Program-made: the position numbers and the translations under genes | Source of the DNA: Catelliglobosispora koreensis DSM 44566 | GTDB taxonomy: Bacteria > Actinomycetota > Actinomycetes > Mycobacteriales > Micromonosporaceae | NCBI RefSeq assembly: GCF_000379685.1 | Contig: NZ_KB903252.1 | Location: 216,434 to 280,433 of the forward strand | Length of the DNA stretch: 64,000 nt | Direction of reading: 5' to 3' | In this document: positions 50,803 through 59,630 of the stretch, one piece after another | Numbering within the stretch: position 1 is the stretch's first letter | Layout of the letters: every line of letters begins with the position of its first letter | Notes under the pieces: generated by a model | The model's input: only the letters and a program-made list of their open reading frames with translations | Told to the model about the DNA's origin: nothing | The model's database searches: none

Positions 50803-52473
50803 GTGTTTAGCCGCCCCGGGCCAGCCAGCATTAGCGCGCATACGATCGGGATCACGCTGCGCGCCGCTCTGCTCGCCCTCCTAACGGGACTGATCTGGTT
50901 CGCCACGCGCGACCCGGCCCAGCTTTGGCTCGTCGCCGCCTTGGCGGTGGCGGCCATCCCGGCCGTACTCGCGCCACAGAACCGGTTCGCCGCGCCCATT
51001 GGCCGCACCGCCGAGATGCTGCTCGTTGGCCTGGGAGCGAGCATGGTCGCCGCCTCGGCAGACGCGGCAGGCATCGTGACCAATGGCGTTGGCGCCGCGG
51101 CGGTGTTGCCCTACTTGGCGGTGCCGCTGACGTCGGCGACGTTTCAGGGACGGTCGCTGGAATCGGCCGGTCTGCTCACCATCGCCGCGGCGACCCTTGC
51201 CGTCGCGGGCTGGCTCACGCCGGTACCAGGTGGCGGGACGCAACTGCAGCAGATCGGTTACCTCGCTGTCAGTGCGCAATGGGTGACCCTGGCCGCGATC
51301 GGCACCATCACCGCGGGCGCGATGCAGCGGGCCGTTTTGGCCAGGCGAGCGCCACAGCCCTATGCCGAGGCGACACGTCTGCTCACACAGCTGCGGCAAG
51401 TGGCCCGTCAGCTGCCTGGAGCCACGTTGGACCCGGGCAGCATCGCCGACCACCTCCTCGAAGAACTGCGCTCCATCGGCCGGGCTGACCGGGCTGCCGT
51501 GTTCGCGGCTTCCGGGGGCGGGCGGCTCGAAGTGCTTGCCCAGTTTGGGGTGGACGGTGACGCGTCGGTTCGCCCGTCTTGGGAAACGCACCTGGACGCC
51601 GACTCGGCCATCGCCGACGCGTGGGCCAGTCAGCAGCCGCAGATCTCCTCCCGCACCCAGTTGCGTTCCGTGGCACCCACCGACCCGGTGTCCGCCCTGG
51701 TGGTGCCCTTGATCGCCGGGGTGCGAACGGTCGGGCTGGTCGTCTTGGAACGTGACGGTGTCGGGGGCTATCCGCCGAGCCTGACGTACAAAATCATCGC
51801 CTCAGCGGCTCCTGCGGCGCTCAGGCTGGAGGCGGCGCTGCTCTTCGACGAGGTGCGGTCGCTGGCCACCAACGAGGAACGTCAGCGGCTCGCCCGCGAA
51901 ATCCACGACGGTGTCGCCCAGGAACTAGCGATGATCGGTTACGGCATCGACAACGCTCAAGCCGGCTTGCCCGAAGGGGCGACGCAAACGGCTGAAGAGC
52001 TACGTGAGCTGCGTGCCGAGGTGACGCGCGTGATCACCGAGTTGCGGTTGAGCCTGTTCGAGCTGCGCACCGAGGTTGACCGCCACGGTGGGCTCACGGC
52101 GGCTATCGCCGAGTTCGCCCGGATCTCTGGAAACCAGGCGGGGCTCAAGGTTCACCTCAGCCTTGACGAAGCGGGACGCCTTCCCGCATCGATGGAGTCC
52201 GAGTTGCTCAGAATCGCCCAAGAAGCCATAACTAATGCCAGACGGCACGCTTTTGCGGCGAATCTTTGGGTAACGTGCACCGTTGATCCACCGTTCGCAT
52301 TGATCGAAGTGTCTGATGATGGTCAGGGGCTGCCAGACCAGCGTAGCCAGGGACGCTACGGTCTTGCGATCATGGCAGAGAGGGCGGAACGTATCCGTGG
52401 TCGGCTTGAGATCACGCCAAGAGACCCAAGCGGCACTACCGTCAGTGTTGTTGTTGGCGGCACCGCGAGGTGA
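50803..52473 (+). CDS. MacS-like sensor histidine kinase (NarL-type system)
   Basis: 556 residues: about five membrane helices in the first 170, a GAF-like domain (about 190-345), HisKA_3 with phospho-acceptor His in RLAREIHDGVAQELAMIGY, and HATPase (EAITNARRHAFA, VSDDGQGLPDQ, YGLAIMAERAERIRGRL). It should phosphorylate the LuxR-type regulator encoded 100 bases downstream. Architecture and place resemble Streptomyces MacS (SCO2120), from memory. The stimulus is unknown. Confidence 0.92.
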   Translation: MFSRPGPASISAHTIGITLRAALLALLTGLIWFATRDPAQLWLVAALAVAAIPAVLAPQNRFAAPIGRTAEMLLVGLGASMVAASADAAGIVTNGVGAAAVLPYLAVPLTSATFQGRSLESAGLLTIAAATLAVAGWLTPVPGGGTQLQQIGYLAVSAQWVTLAAIGTITAGAMQRAVLARRAPQPYAEATRLLTQLRQVARQLPGATLDPGSIADHLLEELRSIGRADRAAVFAASGGGRLEVLAQFGVDGDASVRPSWETHLDADSAIADAWASQQPQISSRTQLRSVAPTDPVSALVVPLIAGVRTVGLVVLERDGVGGYPPSLTYKIIASAAPAALRLEAALLFDEVRSLATNEERQRLAREIHDGVAQELAMIGYGIDNAQAGLPEGATQTAEELRELRAEVTRVITELRLSLFELRTEVDRHGGLTAAIAEFARISGNQAGLKVHLSLDEAGRLPASMESELLRIAQEAITNARRHAFAANLWVTCTVDPPFALIEVSDDGQGLPDQRSQGRYGLAIMAERAERIRGRLEITPRDPSGTTVSVVVGGTAR

Positions 52474-52573
52474 GGCTGGGCCGCTAGATGAAGAAAGCCG
52501 GCCAACCAGCTAACGTGTATCACCCACGTGTTGAATCCGGGCGTGGGCGTTCCAGATAGGGAGTAAGCGGGCA

Positions 52574-53245
52574 ATGACTACCAATGCCGTGCCAGCGGGG
52601 CGCACTCGGGTCCTGCTCGTTGATGATCACGACCTGATTCGCAAGGGCCTGCGTCACGCCTTTGAACGCGATCGTCAGTTCGAGGTCGTTGGCGAGGCCG
52701 GCACGGCGGCCGAGGCCGTGCGCCAGGCCGGGGCACTTCACCCCGACGTCGTCATCATGGACCTCCGCCTGCCCGACGGCAGCGGTCTGGAAGCCACCCG
52801 CACCCTGCGCAAGTCCAGCGCCACCATGGGCATCGTCGTCCTCACCATGTACGCGGGCGACGACCAGCTCTTCGGCGCTCTTGAGGCTGGCGCTAGCGCG
52901 TTCGTGCCCAAGACGGCACCGGCCGACGAGGTCGTGGCGGCCGCCCGCCACGCGGCCAGCGCCCCGAGTGCGTTCACCGCCGCGGATCTCGCCGAGGCGA
53001 TGAAGCGCCGGCTCACGCCAAGCGGCCCACAGCTTTCCCCGCGCGAGAGCCAGGTGCTCAAGCTGCTCGCCGAGGGCATGAGCGTTTCCGGGATCGCCAA
53101 GCAGCTGTTCGTCAGCGAGTCGACGGCCAAGACGCATATCTCCAAGCTTTACGAAAAGCTTGGTGCGGCTAACCGGGCACAGGCGCTGATGACAGCCCTG
53201 CGACTCGGCCTGCTCCAGGCTCCCGACGCGCCGAACCTGAGCTGA
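52574..53245 (+). CDS. NarL/LuxR-family response regulator
   Basis: 223 residues: receiver domain with acidic pocket DDH, phospho-acceptor Asp in VVIMDLRLPDGSG, Thr in VLTMYA and Lys in VPKTAPADEV; then LuxR-type HTH LSPRESQVLKLLAEGMSVSGIAKQLFVSESTAKTHISKLYEKL. Partner of the preceding kinase. GGGAGTAAG lies before the ATG. The HIT-family gene starts two bases after its stop. Confidence 0.93.
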   Translation: MTTNAVPAGRTRVLLVDDHDLIRKGLRHAFERDRQFEVVGEAGTAAEAVRQAGALHPDVVIMDLRLPDGSGLEATRTLRKSSATMGIVVLTMYAGDDQLFGALEAGASAFVPKTAPADEVVAAARHAASAPSAFTAADLAEAMKRRLTPSGPQLSPRESQVLKLLAEGMSVSGIAKQLFVSESTAKTHISKLYEKLGAANRAQALMTALRLGLLQAPDAPNLS

Positions 53246-53247
53246 TC

Positions 53248-53772
53248 ATGGGTAAGCACTCCTCCGCTGCCCCGCTGTTGCCCGATGGCGAGCCGGACTG
53301 GCTCGCCTACGCCCGCAGCGGGGACAACCCGCTCGCCATGGCGAAGCTGCCCAGTGGCTATGTCGTCTTTGGAGACACGCAGTTTCTCCCGGGCTATTGC
53401 GTGCTGCTGTCCGATGTGGACGATGCCGACCACCTGACCGACCTTCCGCTCACGCAACAGCAGCAGTTCCTGGCGGACATGGCTTTGGTCGGGCAGGCGA
53501 TCTACAGCGCTTGCAGCGGCTACGATCCGGCGTTTCGCCGGGTGAACTATGAGATCCTCGGCAACCTTTACGAGCACCTGCACGCGCACGTGACGCCGCG
53601 CTACAGCTGGGAACCAGCCGAGTTCCGGCTGGGCCCGGTCGCGCGGTATCCGCTGGAGGACCGTAAAGCGGAGGAGTTCGACACGATCAAATCGCCGCGG
53701 GCAGAGGAATATGACGCGTTGCGCGAGGCGATCACCAACGAGATCAACCGGTTGTGCGCACTCTCCTTGTAA
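53248..53772 (+). CDS. HIT-fold nucleotide hydrolase-like protein
   Basis: 174 residues. The histidine triad reads HLHAHVTPRY within GNLYEHLHAHVTPRYSW; upstream YVVFGDTQFLPGYCVLLSD resembles the nucleotide-binding half of HIT proteins. It may hydrolyse dinucleoside polyphosphates or AMP-X compounds. ATG two bases after the response-regulator stop; its last 19 bases overlap the PimB' start, so the four genes 50803-54860 form one run. Confidence 0.85.
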   Translation: MGKHSSAAPLLPDGEPDWLAYARSGDNPLAMAKLPSGYVVFGDTQFLPGYCVLLSDVDDADHLTDLPLTQQQQFLADMALVGQAIYSACSGYDPAFRRVNYEILGNLYEHLHAHVTPRYSWEPAEFRLGPVARYPLEDRKAEEFDTIKSPRAEEYDALREAITNEINRLCALSL

Positions 53773-54860
53773 CCAATGACTTTCCGCCTCGGCCCGGCGG
53801 AATCCAGCGCTACGTTCACGACCTCGCCATCCGCCAGCCGGATGGCGAGCTGGTCGTTTACAGCTCTGATTGGCGTGACTCCAAGACGTTTGACGCCGAG
53901 CAGCCGTTCCCGGTGATCCGCGAGAACACGAAGGTCCTGCTGCCGACACCGCGTATTACCAAGCGCGCCAAGGAAATCGCCAAAGTCGAAGGCTGTGACC
54001 GGGTGTGGTTCGGCGCCGCCGCACCGCTCGGTCTCATGGCACGCAAGCTAAACGTCAGGGCGGTCGGCCTCACTCACGGACACGAGGTCGGCTGGGCGGC
54101 GCTTCCGCTGGCGCGCACCGCTCTCAAGCGGATCGCCGATGGCTGCGATGTGCTCACCTATCTCACCGAATATCAGCGCACCCGTCTTGCCCCGGTGACC
54201 GAAGGCCGGTGTTCGCTGGAGCGCCTGACGCCTGGCGTTGACTCCACGACCTATCACCCTGGCGTGGACGGGGGCGAGGTCCGCAGAAAATACGGGCTCG
54301 AAGACCGTCCCGTGATCGTGTGCGTGTCCCGCCTCGTGCCGCGTAAAGGGCAGGACATGCTCATTGAAGCCCTCCCCCTGGTACGCAAGCGTGTGCCCGA
54401 TGCCGCCCTCCTGCTCGTGAGCGGTGGCCCGCATCGCGCCACGTTGCAGCGCATGGCCCGTGAGCACGCCGTGGCCGACCATGTGGTGCTGACCGGTTCG
54501 GTCCCGTGGGCTGAGCTGCCCGCGCACTACGCGGCCGGTGATGTCTTCGCGATGCCCTGTCGTACACGCAACGGCGGGCTCGATGTCGAAGGCCTCGGCA
54601 TTGTCTACCTGGAGGCCAGCGCGATGGGGTTGCCAGTCGTCGCCGGGGATTCAGGCGGCGCACCGGATGCCGTGCTCGAGGGCAAGACCGGGTTCGTCGT
54701 TGATGGACGGTCGAAGGAAGCCGTCGCGGACCGTCTCGTCACCCTCCTCACCGATCAGGAGCTGGCCCGCCAGATGGGCGCCGCCGGTCGTGAGTGGACG
54801 GTGAACGAGTGGTCGTGGGACTCCCGCGCGGCGACCCTGCGCGCGATGCTCAACGGCTAA
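53754..54860 (+). CDS. pimB: Phosphatidylinositol (mono)mannoside alpha-mannosyltransferase, PimB' type
   Basis: A 368-residue GT4 glycosyltransferase of GT-B fold. Starts LLVTNDFPPRPGGIQRYVHDL; GDP-mannose site includes VSRLVPRKGQDMLIEAL and EGLGIVYLEASAMGLPVVAGDSGGAPDAV. It would add the second mannose to PIM1 in phosphatidylinositol mannoside synthesis. Syntenic with Rv2188c. GTG start at 53754 overlaps the HIT gene. With the MptA-like enzyme it implies a PIM/lipomannan-type envelope. Confidence 0.93.
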   Translation: MRTLLVTNDFPPRPGGIQRYVHDLAIRQPDGELVVYSSDWRDSKTFDAEQPFPVIRENTKVLLPTPRITKRAKEIAKVEGCDRVWFGAAAPLGLMARKLNVRAVGLTHGHEVGWAALPLARTALKRIADGCDVLTYLTEYQRTRLAPVTEGRCSLERLTPGVDSTTYHPGVDGGEVRRKYGLEDRPVIVCVSRLVPRKGQDMLIEALPLVRKRVPDAALLLVSGGPHRATLQRMAREHAVADHVVLTGSVPWAELPAHYAAGDVFAMPCRTRNGGLDVEGLGIVYLEASAMGLPVVAGDSGGAPDAVLEGKTGFVVDGRSKEAVADRLVTLLTDQELARQMGAAGREWTVNEWSWDSRAATLRAMLNG

Positions 54861-56085
54861 ACGCCCGGGCGGCCGCGATCCGCTCCACCGTCGTCGGATG
54901 ACTTCCCCGCCACGCCTGCTCCCATGCGGGAGGGTCGGGGTCGGCTAGATTGACGAAGGCCAGCCGCTTCTGCATGGCTTCGAACGTCGCCGGATCCTGT
55001 GTCAACCGCAGCGCGTGCTCGTCAGCGCGGGCCTCGATACGCCGGGACACGAACGCTTGCAACGGTCCGCTGAACAGGCCGATGACCGTGGCGACGGCGA
55101 GCAGAAGCCCGATCGCTTGCGGCGCGGCGATCGAGTCCACGCCAGCCATACGCAGCAACCACGACCACGAGCCGAGTAGGTACAGCCCCACCACGAGCAA
55201 AGCCGCGCCCAGCGCGCCGATCACGGTGCCCACGACCACATCCTTGTCGGCGGCGTGCCCAAGTTCATGTGCCACAACGCTTTCGACCTCGGCCGCAGGC
55301 GCCTCACGCAGCAGGGTGTCGTAAACGACGATCCGCCGCGTCGGCCCGATTCCGCTCACGTAAGCGTTTAGCGCTGTCGTGCGGCGGGACGCGTCAGCCA
55401 CGAGCACGTCCTTGACGGGGACGCCATCGCGTTCGGCGAGCCGCATCAGCGACGTGCGCAACGGGCTGTCTTGCATCGGCGTGAACTTGTTGAACACCGG
55501 CTCGACGAGCACCGGGAAGATGAAGCTCAGCAGCACGACGAGACCGGCCGCGCCAGCCGCGCCCCAGGCCCACCACCAGTTTGGGGCCAGCTTCGTCAGG
55601 CCAAAGAAACCCAGCAACGCCACGGTCGTGAAGACGAGGCCGACCGCGTACCCCTTAAGGACATCAACCCACCACCCGCCCCAATCCTGAGTGGACAGTC
55701 CATAGCGGACCATGACCGTGTGCCGCCAGGCCGCGAACGGCAGCGCCAGCAGCTCGCCGATCAGCATGATGAGCAGGCCACCGCCGAGCACCTTGGCGGG
55801 CCAAGGGCCAGGCACTAGATTGACGATCTTCGCACCCAGGGGCGTCAAACCCAACCCCAAAGCCAAGATCAAACCCAAGACCAGCTGGGGGTACGCGATG
55901 AGCCTGCCCTCTCCCCGAAGTGCCTTGGCCTGGCTGACGCGGTCAGCGGGCAGCTCGGCCAGTGCCGCGAGCTGGTCAGCCCGCGGGGCAGGTGGCCGGT
56001 GCCACGGCACGAGGATCCAGGCGGCGACGGCCAGCCCGGCGAGCAAAACGAGGAAGGTGAGCACGGCCCAGCCACGCACGGTCAT
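54850..56085 (-). CDS. M48-family membrane metalloprotease (Ste24/HtpX-like)
   Basis: 411 residues, about six membrane helices. Zinc site HELGH in VVAHELGHAADKD, third ligand Glu in EARADEHAL, and NAYVSGIGPTRRIVVYDTLL before it, all as in CAAX-type Ste24 proteases. It probably cleaves membrane proteins in quality control; no prenylation substrate is expected in bacteria. It overlaps the convergent pimB gene by 11 bases. Monocistronic. Confidence 0.93.
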   Translation of the reverse strand: MTVRGWAVLTFLVLLAGLAVAAWILVPWHRPPAPRADQLAALAELPADRVSQAKALRGEGRLIAYPQLVLGLILALGLGLTPLGAKIVNLVPGPWPAKVLGGGLLIMLIGELLALPFAAWRHTVMVRYGLSTQDWGGWWVDVLKGYAVGLVFTTVALLGFFGLTKLAPNWWWAWGAAGAAGLVVLLSFIFPVLVEPVFNKFTPMQDSPLRTSLMRLAERDGVPVKDVLVADASRRTTALNAYVSGIGPTRRIVVYDTLLREAPAAEVESVVAHELGHAADKDVVVGTVIGALGAALLVVGLYLLGSWSWLLRMAGVDSIAAPQAIGLLLAVATVIGLFSGPLQAFVSRRIEARADEHALRLTQDPATFEAMQKRLAFVNLADPDPPAWEQAWRGSHPTTVERIAAARAFSR

Positions 56086-56161
56086 CCCATGAGGGTATTC
56101 CCTGAACTGTCCCTGAAAGCGGCCGACTTAAGGTGGACGATCATCGTGAGCTGGCGCGACG

Positions 56162-57709
56162 GTGGATCGCGTGACTCAGCCAGTTGTCAAACGCAGCCCT
56201 TGGAAGAAAATTCTCATCGTTGCCCTCGTCCTTCTCCTGATCTGTTGTGGCGGCGCGGTGGCGTTCGTGACGTGGTTGCTGACCGGCAACAAGATCGACA
56301 CGTTCGGCAAAGTGGATTTCGCCAACCAGCTCGCGATCCCGGCGCTGGCTCCTTCGCAGGTGGACGCGCAGGGGCGCCGTATCTTCAACCTCACGGCACA
56401 GGCCGGCCAGCACACGTTTGGTTCCGGGCGCGGTGGCAATGGCACGACGTGGGGATTCAACGGCGACTACCTCGGCCCCACGTTGCGGGCTAAGGCGGGC
56501 GAGCAGGTTGTCGTGAACGTGCACAACAAGCTCGACGAGACGACGACCGTGCACTGGCACGGCATGCACTTGCCCGCGGCGATGGATGGCGGGCCGCACC
56601 AGCTGGTTTCGGCCGGCAAGACGTGGTCTCCGACCTGGAAGATCGCGCAACCGGCGTCGACACTGTGGTATCACCCGCATCTGCACGGCGAGACCGCCGA
56701 TCACGTGTACAAAGGCCTGGCGGGAATGTTCATTTTGGACGGTGACACGCCCAAGGGTTTGCCGGAAACCTATGGCGTGGACGACATTCCGCTGATCGTG
56801 CAAGACAAGGCGTTTGAGAGCAACGGAAAGCTCGACGACCGCAACCCGTTCCTTTCCGGTGTCGGCATTCTCGGCGACGAGATCGTCGTCAACGGCACGC
56901 ACTCCCCCTTCCTCGATGTAACCGCGGAACGGGTCCGGCTGCGGGTGCTCAACGCGTCAAACGCCCGCGTGTTCAACTTCGGGTTCGACGACGACCGGCG
57001 CTTCGACGTCATCGGCACCGATGGTGGCCTGCTGGAAAAGCCCGTGTCGATGGACCGGCTGCAGCTGTCGGCGGGCGAGCGGGCCGAGATCGTGGTCTCG
57101 ATGAAGCCCGGTGAGCGGATCGTCCTGCGCAGCTACGACCCCGATCTGGGATCGCTGTTCGACGACCTCAAGGGCGGTGCTGACCAGTTCGACGTGCTGC
57201 AGTTGCGGGCCGCGGCGTCGCTCAAGCCCTCCGCTGCCCTGCCCGCGACGCTCACCACGATCGACCGTCTCAGCAACCCCGCTGTCACGCGCAAGTTCTC
57301 GTTGTCGGGGCACAGCATCAACGGCAAGCAGATGCAGATGAACCGCATCGACTTCGCGCCAACGGTGAACACGACCGAGGCGTGGGAAGTCTTCAACAAC
57401 GACGGCGACCTGCACAGCTTCCACGTGCACGACGTGCAGTTCCAGATCCTGGCCGTGAACGGGGCACCACCACCGCCACACCTGATGGGGTGGAAGGACA
57501 CCGTGCTCGTGGCGTCGGACATGTCGTACAAGCTGATCATGAGGTTCACCGATCACGCCGACCCGAACGTGCCGTACATGTACCACTGTCACGTGCTCTA
57601 CCACGAAGACGCCGGGATGATGGGGCAGTTCGTGGTCGTCCAACCAGGACAGTCCCCCGGCACACCGCCCTCGCACGAGGACCACTCGGCACACGCGGGG
57701 CACCACTAA
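56162..57709 (+). CDS. Membrane-anchored multicopper oxidase
   Basis: 515 residues: a short basic N-terminus, one hydrophobic helix near 15-42, then three cupredoxin domains. Copper ligands are visible as HWHGMH, WYHPHLHGE, HSFHVHDVQF and YHCHVLYHEDAGMM (Cys and axial Met of T1 copper). The tail HEDHSAHAGHH is His-rich and may bind metal. It likely oxidises cuprous ions or phenols outside the membrane. GTG 56162 or 56171 as start. Length is normal. Confidence 0.92.
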   Translation: MDRVTQPVVKRSPWKKILIVALVLLLICCGGAVAFVTWLLTGNKIDTFGKVDFANQLAIPALAPSQVDAQGRRIFNLTAQAGQHTFGSGRGGNGTTWGFNGDYLGPTLRAKAGEQVVVNVHNKLDETTTVHWHGMHLPAAMDGGPHQLVSAGKTWSPTWKIAQPASTLWYHPHLHGETADHVYKGLAGMFILDGDTPKGLPETYGVDDIPLIVQDKAFESNGKLDDRNPFLSGVGILGDEIVVNGTHSPFLDVTAERVRLRVLNASNARVFNFGFDDDRRFDVIGTDGGLLEKPVSMDRLQLSAGERAEIVVSMKPGERIVLRSYDPDLGSLFDDLKGGADQFDVLQLRAAASLKPSAALPATLTTIDRLSNPAVTRKFSLSGHSINGKQMQMNRIDFAPTVNTTEAWEVFNNDGDLHSFHVHDVQFQILAVNGAPPPPHLMGWKDTVLVASDMSYKLIMRFTDHADPNVPYMYHCHVLYHEDAGMMGQFVVVQPGQSPGTPPSHEDHSAHAGHH

Positions 57710-57736
57710 TGCCCTGCCGCCGGCCGTGATGCAGGG

Positions 57737-57859
57737 ATGCGTGCCCGATACGTGGTCGGCGGCCTGGCGATAGTGATCGCGGTCGCGGTGTGGGCCGTCG
57801 ACATGGCGGCGTTTCAGCCCGAGGTCGAGCGGCTCACCATCGCCGAGAACAACTCCTAA
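57737..57859 (+). CDS. Short membrane ORF, possibly the 5' part of a disrupted gene
   Basis: 40 codons from ATG 57737: basic start RARY, one hydrophobic stretch (VVGGLAIVIAVAVWAVDMAAF) and a short polar tail. The following open frame to 57941 (another phase) has coding-like composition and leads straight into the next membrane protein. It may be an independent small protein or the start of a frameshifted larger gene. Confidence 0.35.
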   Translation: MRARYVVGGLAIVIAVAVWAVDMAAFQPEVERLTIAENNS

Positions 57860-57941
57860 TTGGCGCAGCGCCCTGCACTTCTGTGCGGCGTCCAAGCAGC
57901 TACGCTGCGGACCCCGGGCCAGGGACCTTCGCCACGCGGCG

Positions 57942-58619
57942 ATGTTCCTGGCCTTCGCGGGTCTGGTGCTCCTGGCCGAAGGCCGTCTGATCGCCGCCCT
58001 GACCGGATTCGGCGCGATGGCGGGCTGGGGAACGGCCGGCATCTTCCTTGACAAAGCCGATCTCGGCGCCTTCGGCAGCGGCATCGCGGCCGTCGTCATC
58101 GCGGCCGCTTTCGGGACACTGGCGTGGTACTTGAACACCGCCACGATCGTGCGGCCCGACAGCCAGAGCGTTCTCTACTTCACGGCCGCTATTTGCGTTT
58201 TCTTCGTCACTTTGATGTCGTTCGCCCAGACACCGGCCGAGATCGTGCCCGGTCGGCTGGCTATCACTTCGGCGTTTGTCGCGGTGGCCTTCGTCATCGT
58301 GGCATGCGCTCTGGCGGGAACCGCGACCGTCCATATCGGACGATGGGCCATCACGGCACTAGCGCTGAGCCTGCTGCCCCTGGGCGTGATCGCCTATCGC
58401 CGGGCCTATGGCGAACCGATGGATCTGGACTACTGCGCCTTTACCTTCGGCCCGGCGATCGTCATGCTCGCGGCGCTGACCTGGCTCGCGGGACGGTGGC
58501 CAAAGGATCCGCGCCGCCTCGCTAGCGTGATTGCCTTGCTCCTGCTTGTCGTGCCCGTAATGGCCACGGTGGGAACGCTCATCGCTGTGCGACCAGTCTC
58601 GGCATCGCTGACGAACTGA
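57942..58619 (+). CDS. Polytopic membrane protein, boundaries uncertain
   Basis: 225 residues with about seven to eight hydrophobic helices and short loops; family not recognised. Upstream the same frame stays open without a normal start, reading coding-like sequence (ALHFCAASKQLR, ARDLRHAAMFL). Past the stop another phase continues with membrane-protein-like sequence (DLLMGLVALLAGTLNALLML). These flanks suggest that a longer gene has been broken by frameshifts, or that the true start is non-standard. No conserved motif hints at function. Confidence 0.6.
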   Translation: MFLAFAGLVLLAEGRLIAALTGFGAMAGWGTAGIFLDKADLGAFGSGIAAVVIAAAFGTLAWYLNTATIVRPDSQSVLYFTAAICVFFVTLMSFAQTPAEIVPGRLAITSAFVAVAFVIVACALAGTATVHIGRWAITALALSLLPLGVIAYRRAYGEPMDLDYCAFTFGPAIVMLAALTWLAGRWPKDPRRLASVIALLLLVVPVMATVGTLIAVRPVSASLTN

Positions 58620-58744
58620 CCGCCGCGGCCGGCAACCCAGCGGTCAGCGCGGCAGATTCGGATTTGCTCATGGGTCTAGTCGCGCTACTGGCCGGCACGT
58701 TGAACGCCTTACTGATGCTCGCGGCCACGCAGCGGCCAGTCGAG

Positions 58745-59068
58745 CTAGGCCTGCAAGTGGCGCCGAAGCTCGCTGATGACAGCGTGGGCGTGCGCTAACT
58801 CGAGGTGCAGCCGGGTCACTTCGAACTCAAGCTGCACGATGCGGCAAGCGGCGGCAAGCGTCATGCCCAGGTCGACGACCTCCCGCGCGCGGGCCGCCCG
58901 GGCCAGATCATCGCGCGAGTAACGCCGGTGGCCGCCGCCTGAGCGGGCCGGTCGCAGCAGCCCGCTGTCACCGAGGCTGCGCAGAAACCCGGGCTGCACG
59001 CCGAGCAGGCTCGCCGCCGTGCTCATGGTGTAAAGCGGGTAACTCGCGTCATCGAATGGCTCGGTCAT
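58745..59068 (-). CDS. MerR-family regulator (HspR-like)
   Basis: 107 residues. MerR-type HTH starts MSTAASLLGVQPGFLRSLGDSGLL and continues SGGGHRRYSRDDLARAARAREVVDLGM; a C-terminal coiled coil follows. Linked to hsp20 upstream on the same strand, it is probably a heat-shock repressor or activator of that gene, like HspR-type regulators. ATG with AGGAG upstream. A strong hairpin separates it from hsp20. Confidence 0.87.
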   Translation of the reverse strand: MTEPFDDASYPLYTMSTAASLLGVQPGFLRSLGDSGLLRPARSGGGHRRYSRDDLARAARAREVVDLGMTLAAACRIVQLEFEVTRLHLELAHAHAVISELRRHLQA

Positions 59069-59090
59069 GCTTTTGGTCTCCTGAAAACTT

Positions 59091-59121
59091 AAGGCGGCTC
59101 CAATGTAGCTGGAGCCGCCTT
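59091..59121 (-). terminator. Hairpin between hsp20 and merR
   Basis: AAGGCGGCTCCA (59091-59102) and TGGAGCCGCCTT (59110-59121) pair perfectly around a 7-base loop. On the minus strand the stem is followed by AAGTTTTC. It probably attenuates read-through from hsp20 into the merR-like gene. Confidence 0.8.
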
Positions 59122-59145
59122 ATCGCTTGAGGATCAGCCTGCTGA

Positions 59146-59571
59146 TTAGGCGGTCAGAACCTTGTTGTCCTCGCCCAGACCGACCTCGATGCGGCGGGGC
59201 TTGGCCTGCTCGGCGACCGGGATGCTCACCGTGAGCACACCGTTGTTGTAGTCAGCTTTGACAGCCTCAAGGTTCAGGCCGTCGCCGACGACGATCTGCC
59301 GGCTGTAGGTGCCGGACGGACGCTCGGCCACCACGTAGTTGACGCCCTCGCCAGCCTCTGGCTTGCGCTCGGCGCGGACCGTCAGCGTGTTCTTCTCAGC
59401 CACCACGTCGAGGCTGCCCGGCTGGATGCCCGGGAGGTCGAAACGAAGCACGTAGGAGTCGCCGTCGCGGTAGGCGTCCATGGGCATGAGGCGCGGCGAA
59501 CGGGACGTGCCCCAGACCTCGCTGGCCAACCGGTCGAAGTCGCGGAAGGGATCAAATCGCAATGAAGTCAT
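59146..59571 (-). CDS. Small heat-shock protein, Hsp20/alpha-crystallin family
   Basis: 141 residues. N-terminus TSLRFDPFRDFDRL is typical; the alpha-crystallin domain runs from MPMDAYRDGDSYVLRFDLPGI to the conserved GVLTVSIPVAEQAKPRRIEV (I-x-V tail). ATP-independent holdase. Leaderless start likely (TAACGT seven bases upstream). The merR-like gene follows after a hairpin, implying heat-inducible control. Confidence 0.94.
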   Translation of the reverse strand: MTSLRFDPFRDFDRLASEVWGTSRSPRLMPMDAYRDGDSYVLRFDLPGIQPGSLDVVAEKNTLTVRAERKPEAGEGVNYVVAERPSGTYSRQIVVGDGLNLEAVKADYNNGVLTVSIPVAEQAKPRRIEVGLGEDNKVLTA

Positions 59572-59630
59572 ACCGAGAACGTTAGCGTGCTCGGCTCAAA
59601 AAAACTACTCCAGTCAGATGAGATTTTCTG

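Noticed and set aside
56957-58144. 395-codon antisense frame across the multicopper oxidase gene
   Set aside because: His/Val/Arg-rich mirror of the oxidase coding sequence; no motif.
59572-59630. HAIR (HspR inverted repeat) operator upstream of hsp20
   Set aside because: Only a direct-repeat-like CTGGAGT/TTGAGCC is seen; the inverted ACTCAAG half is absent.
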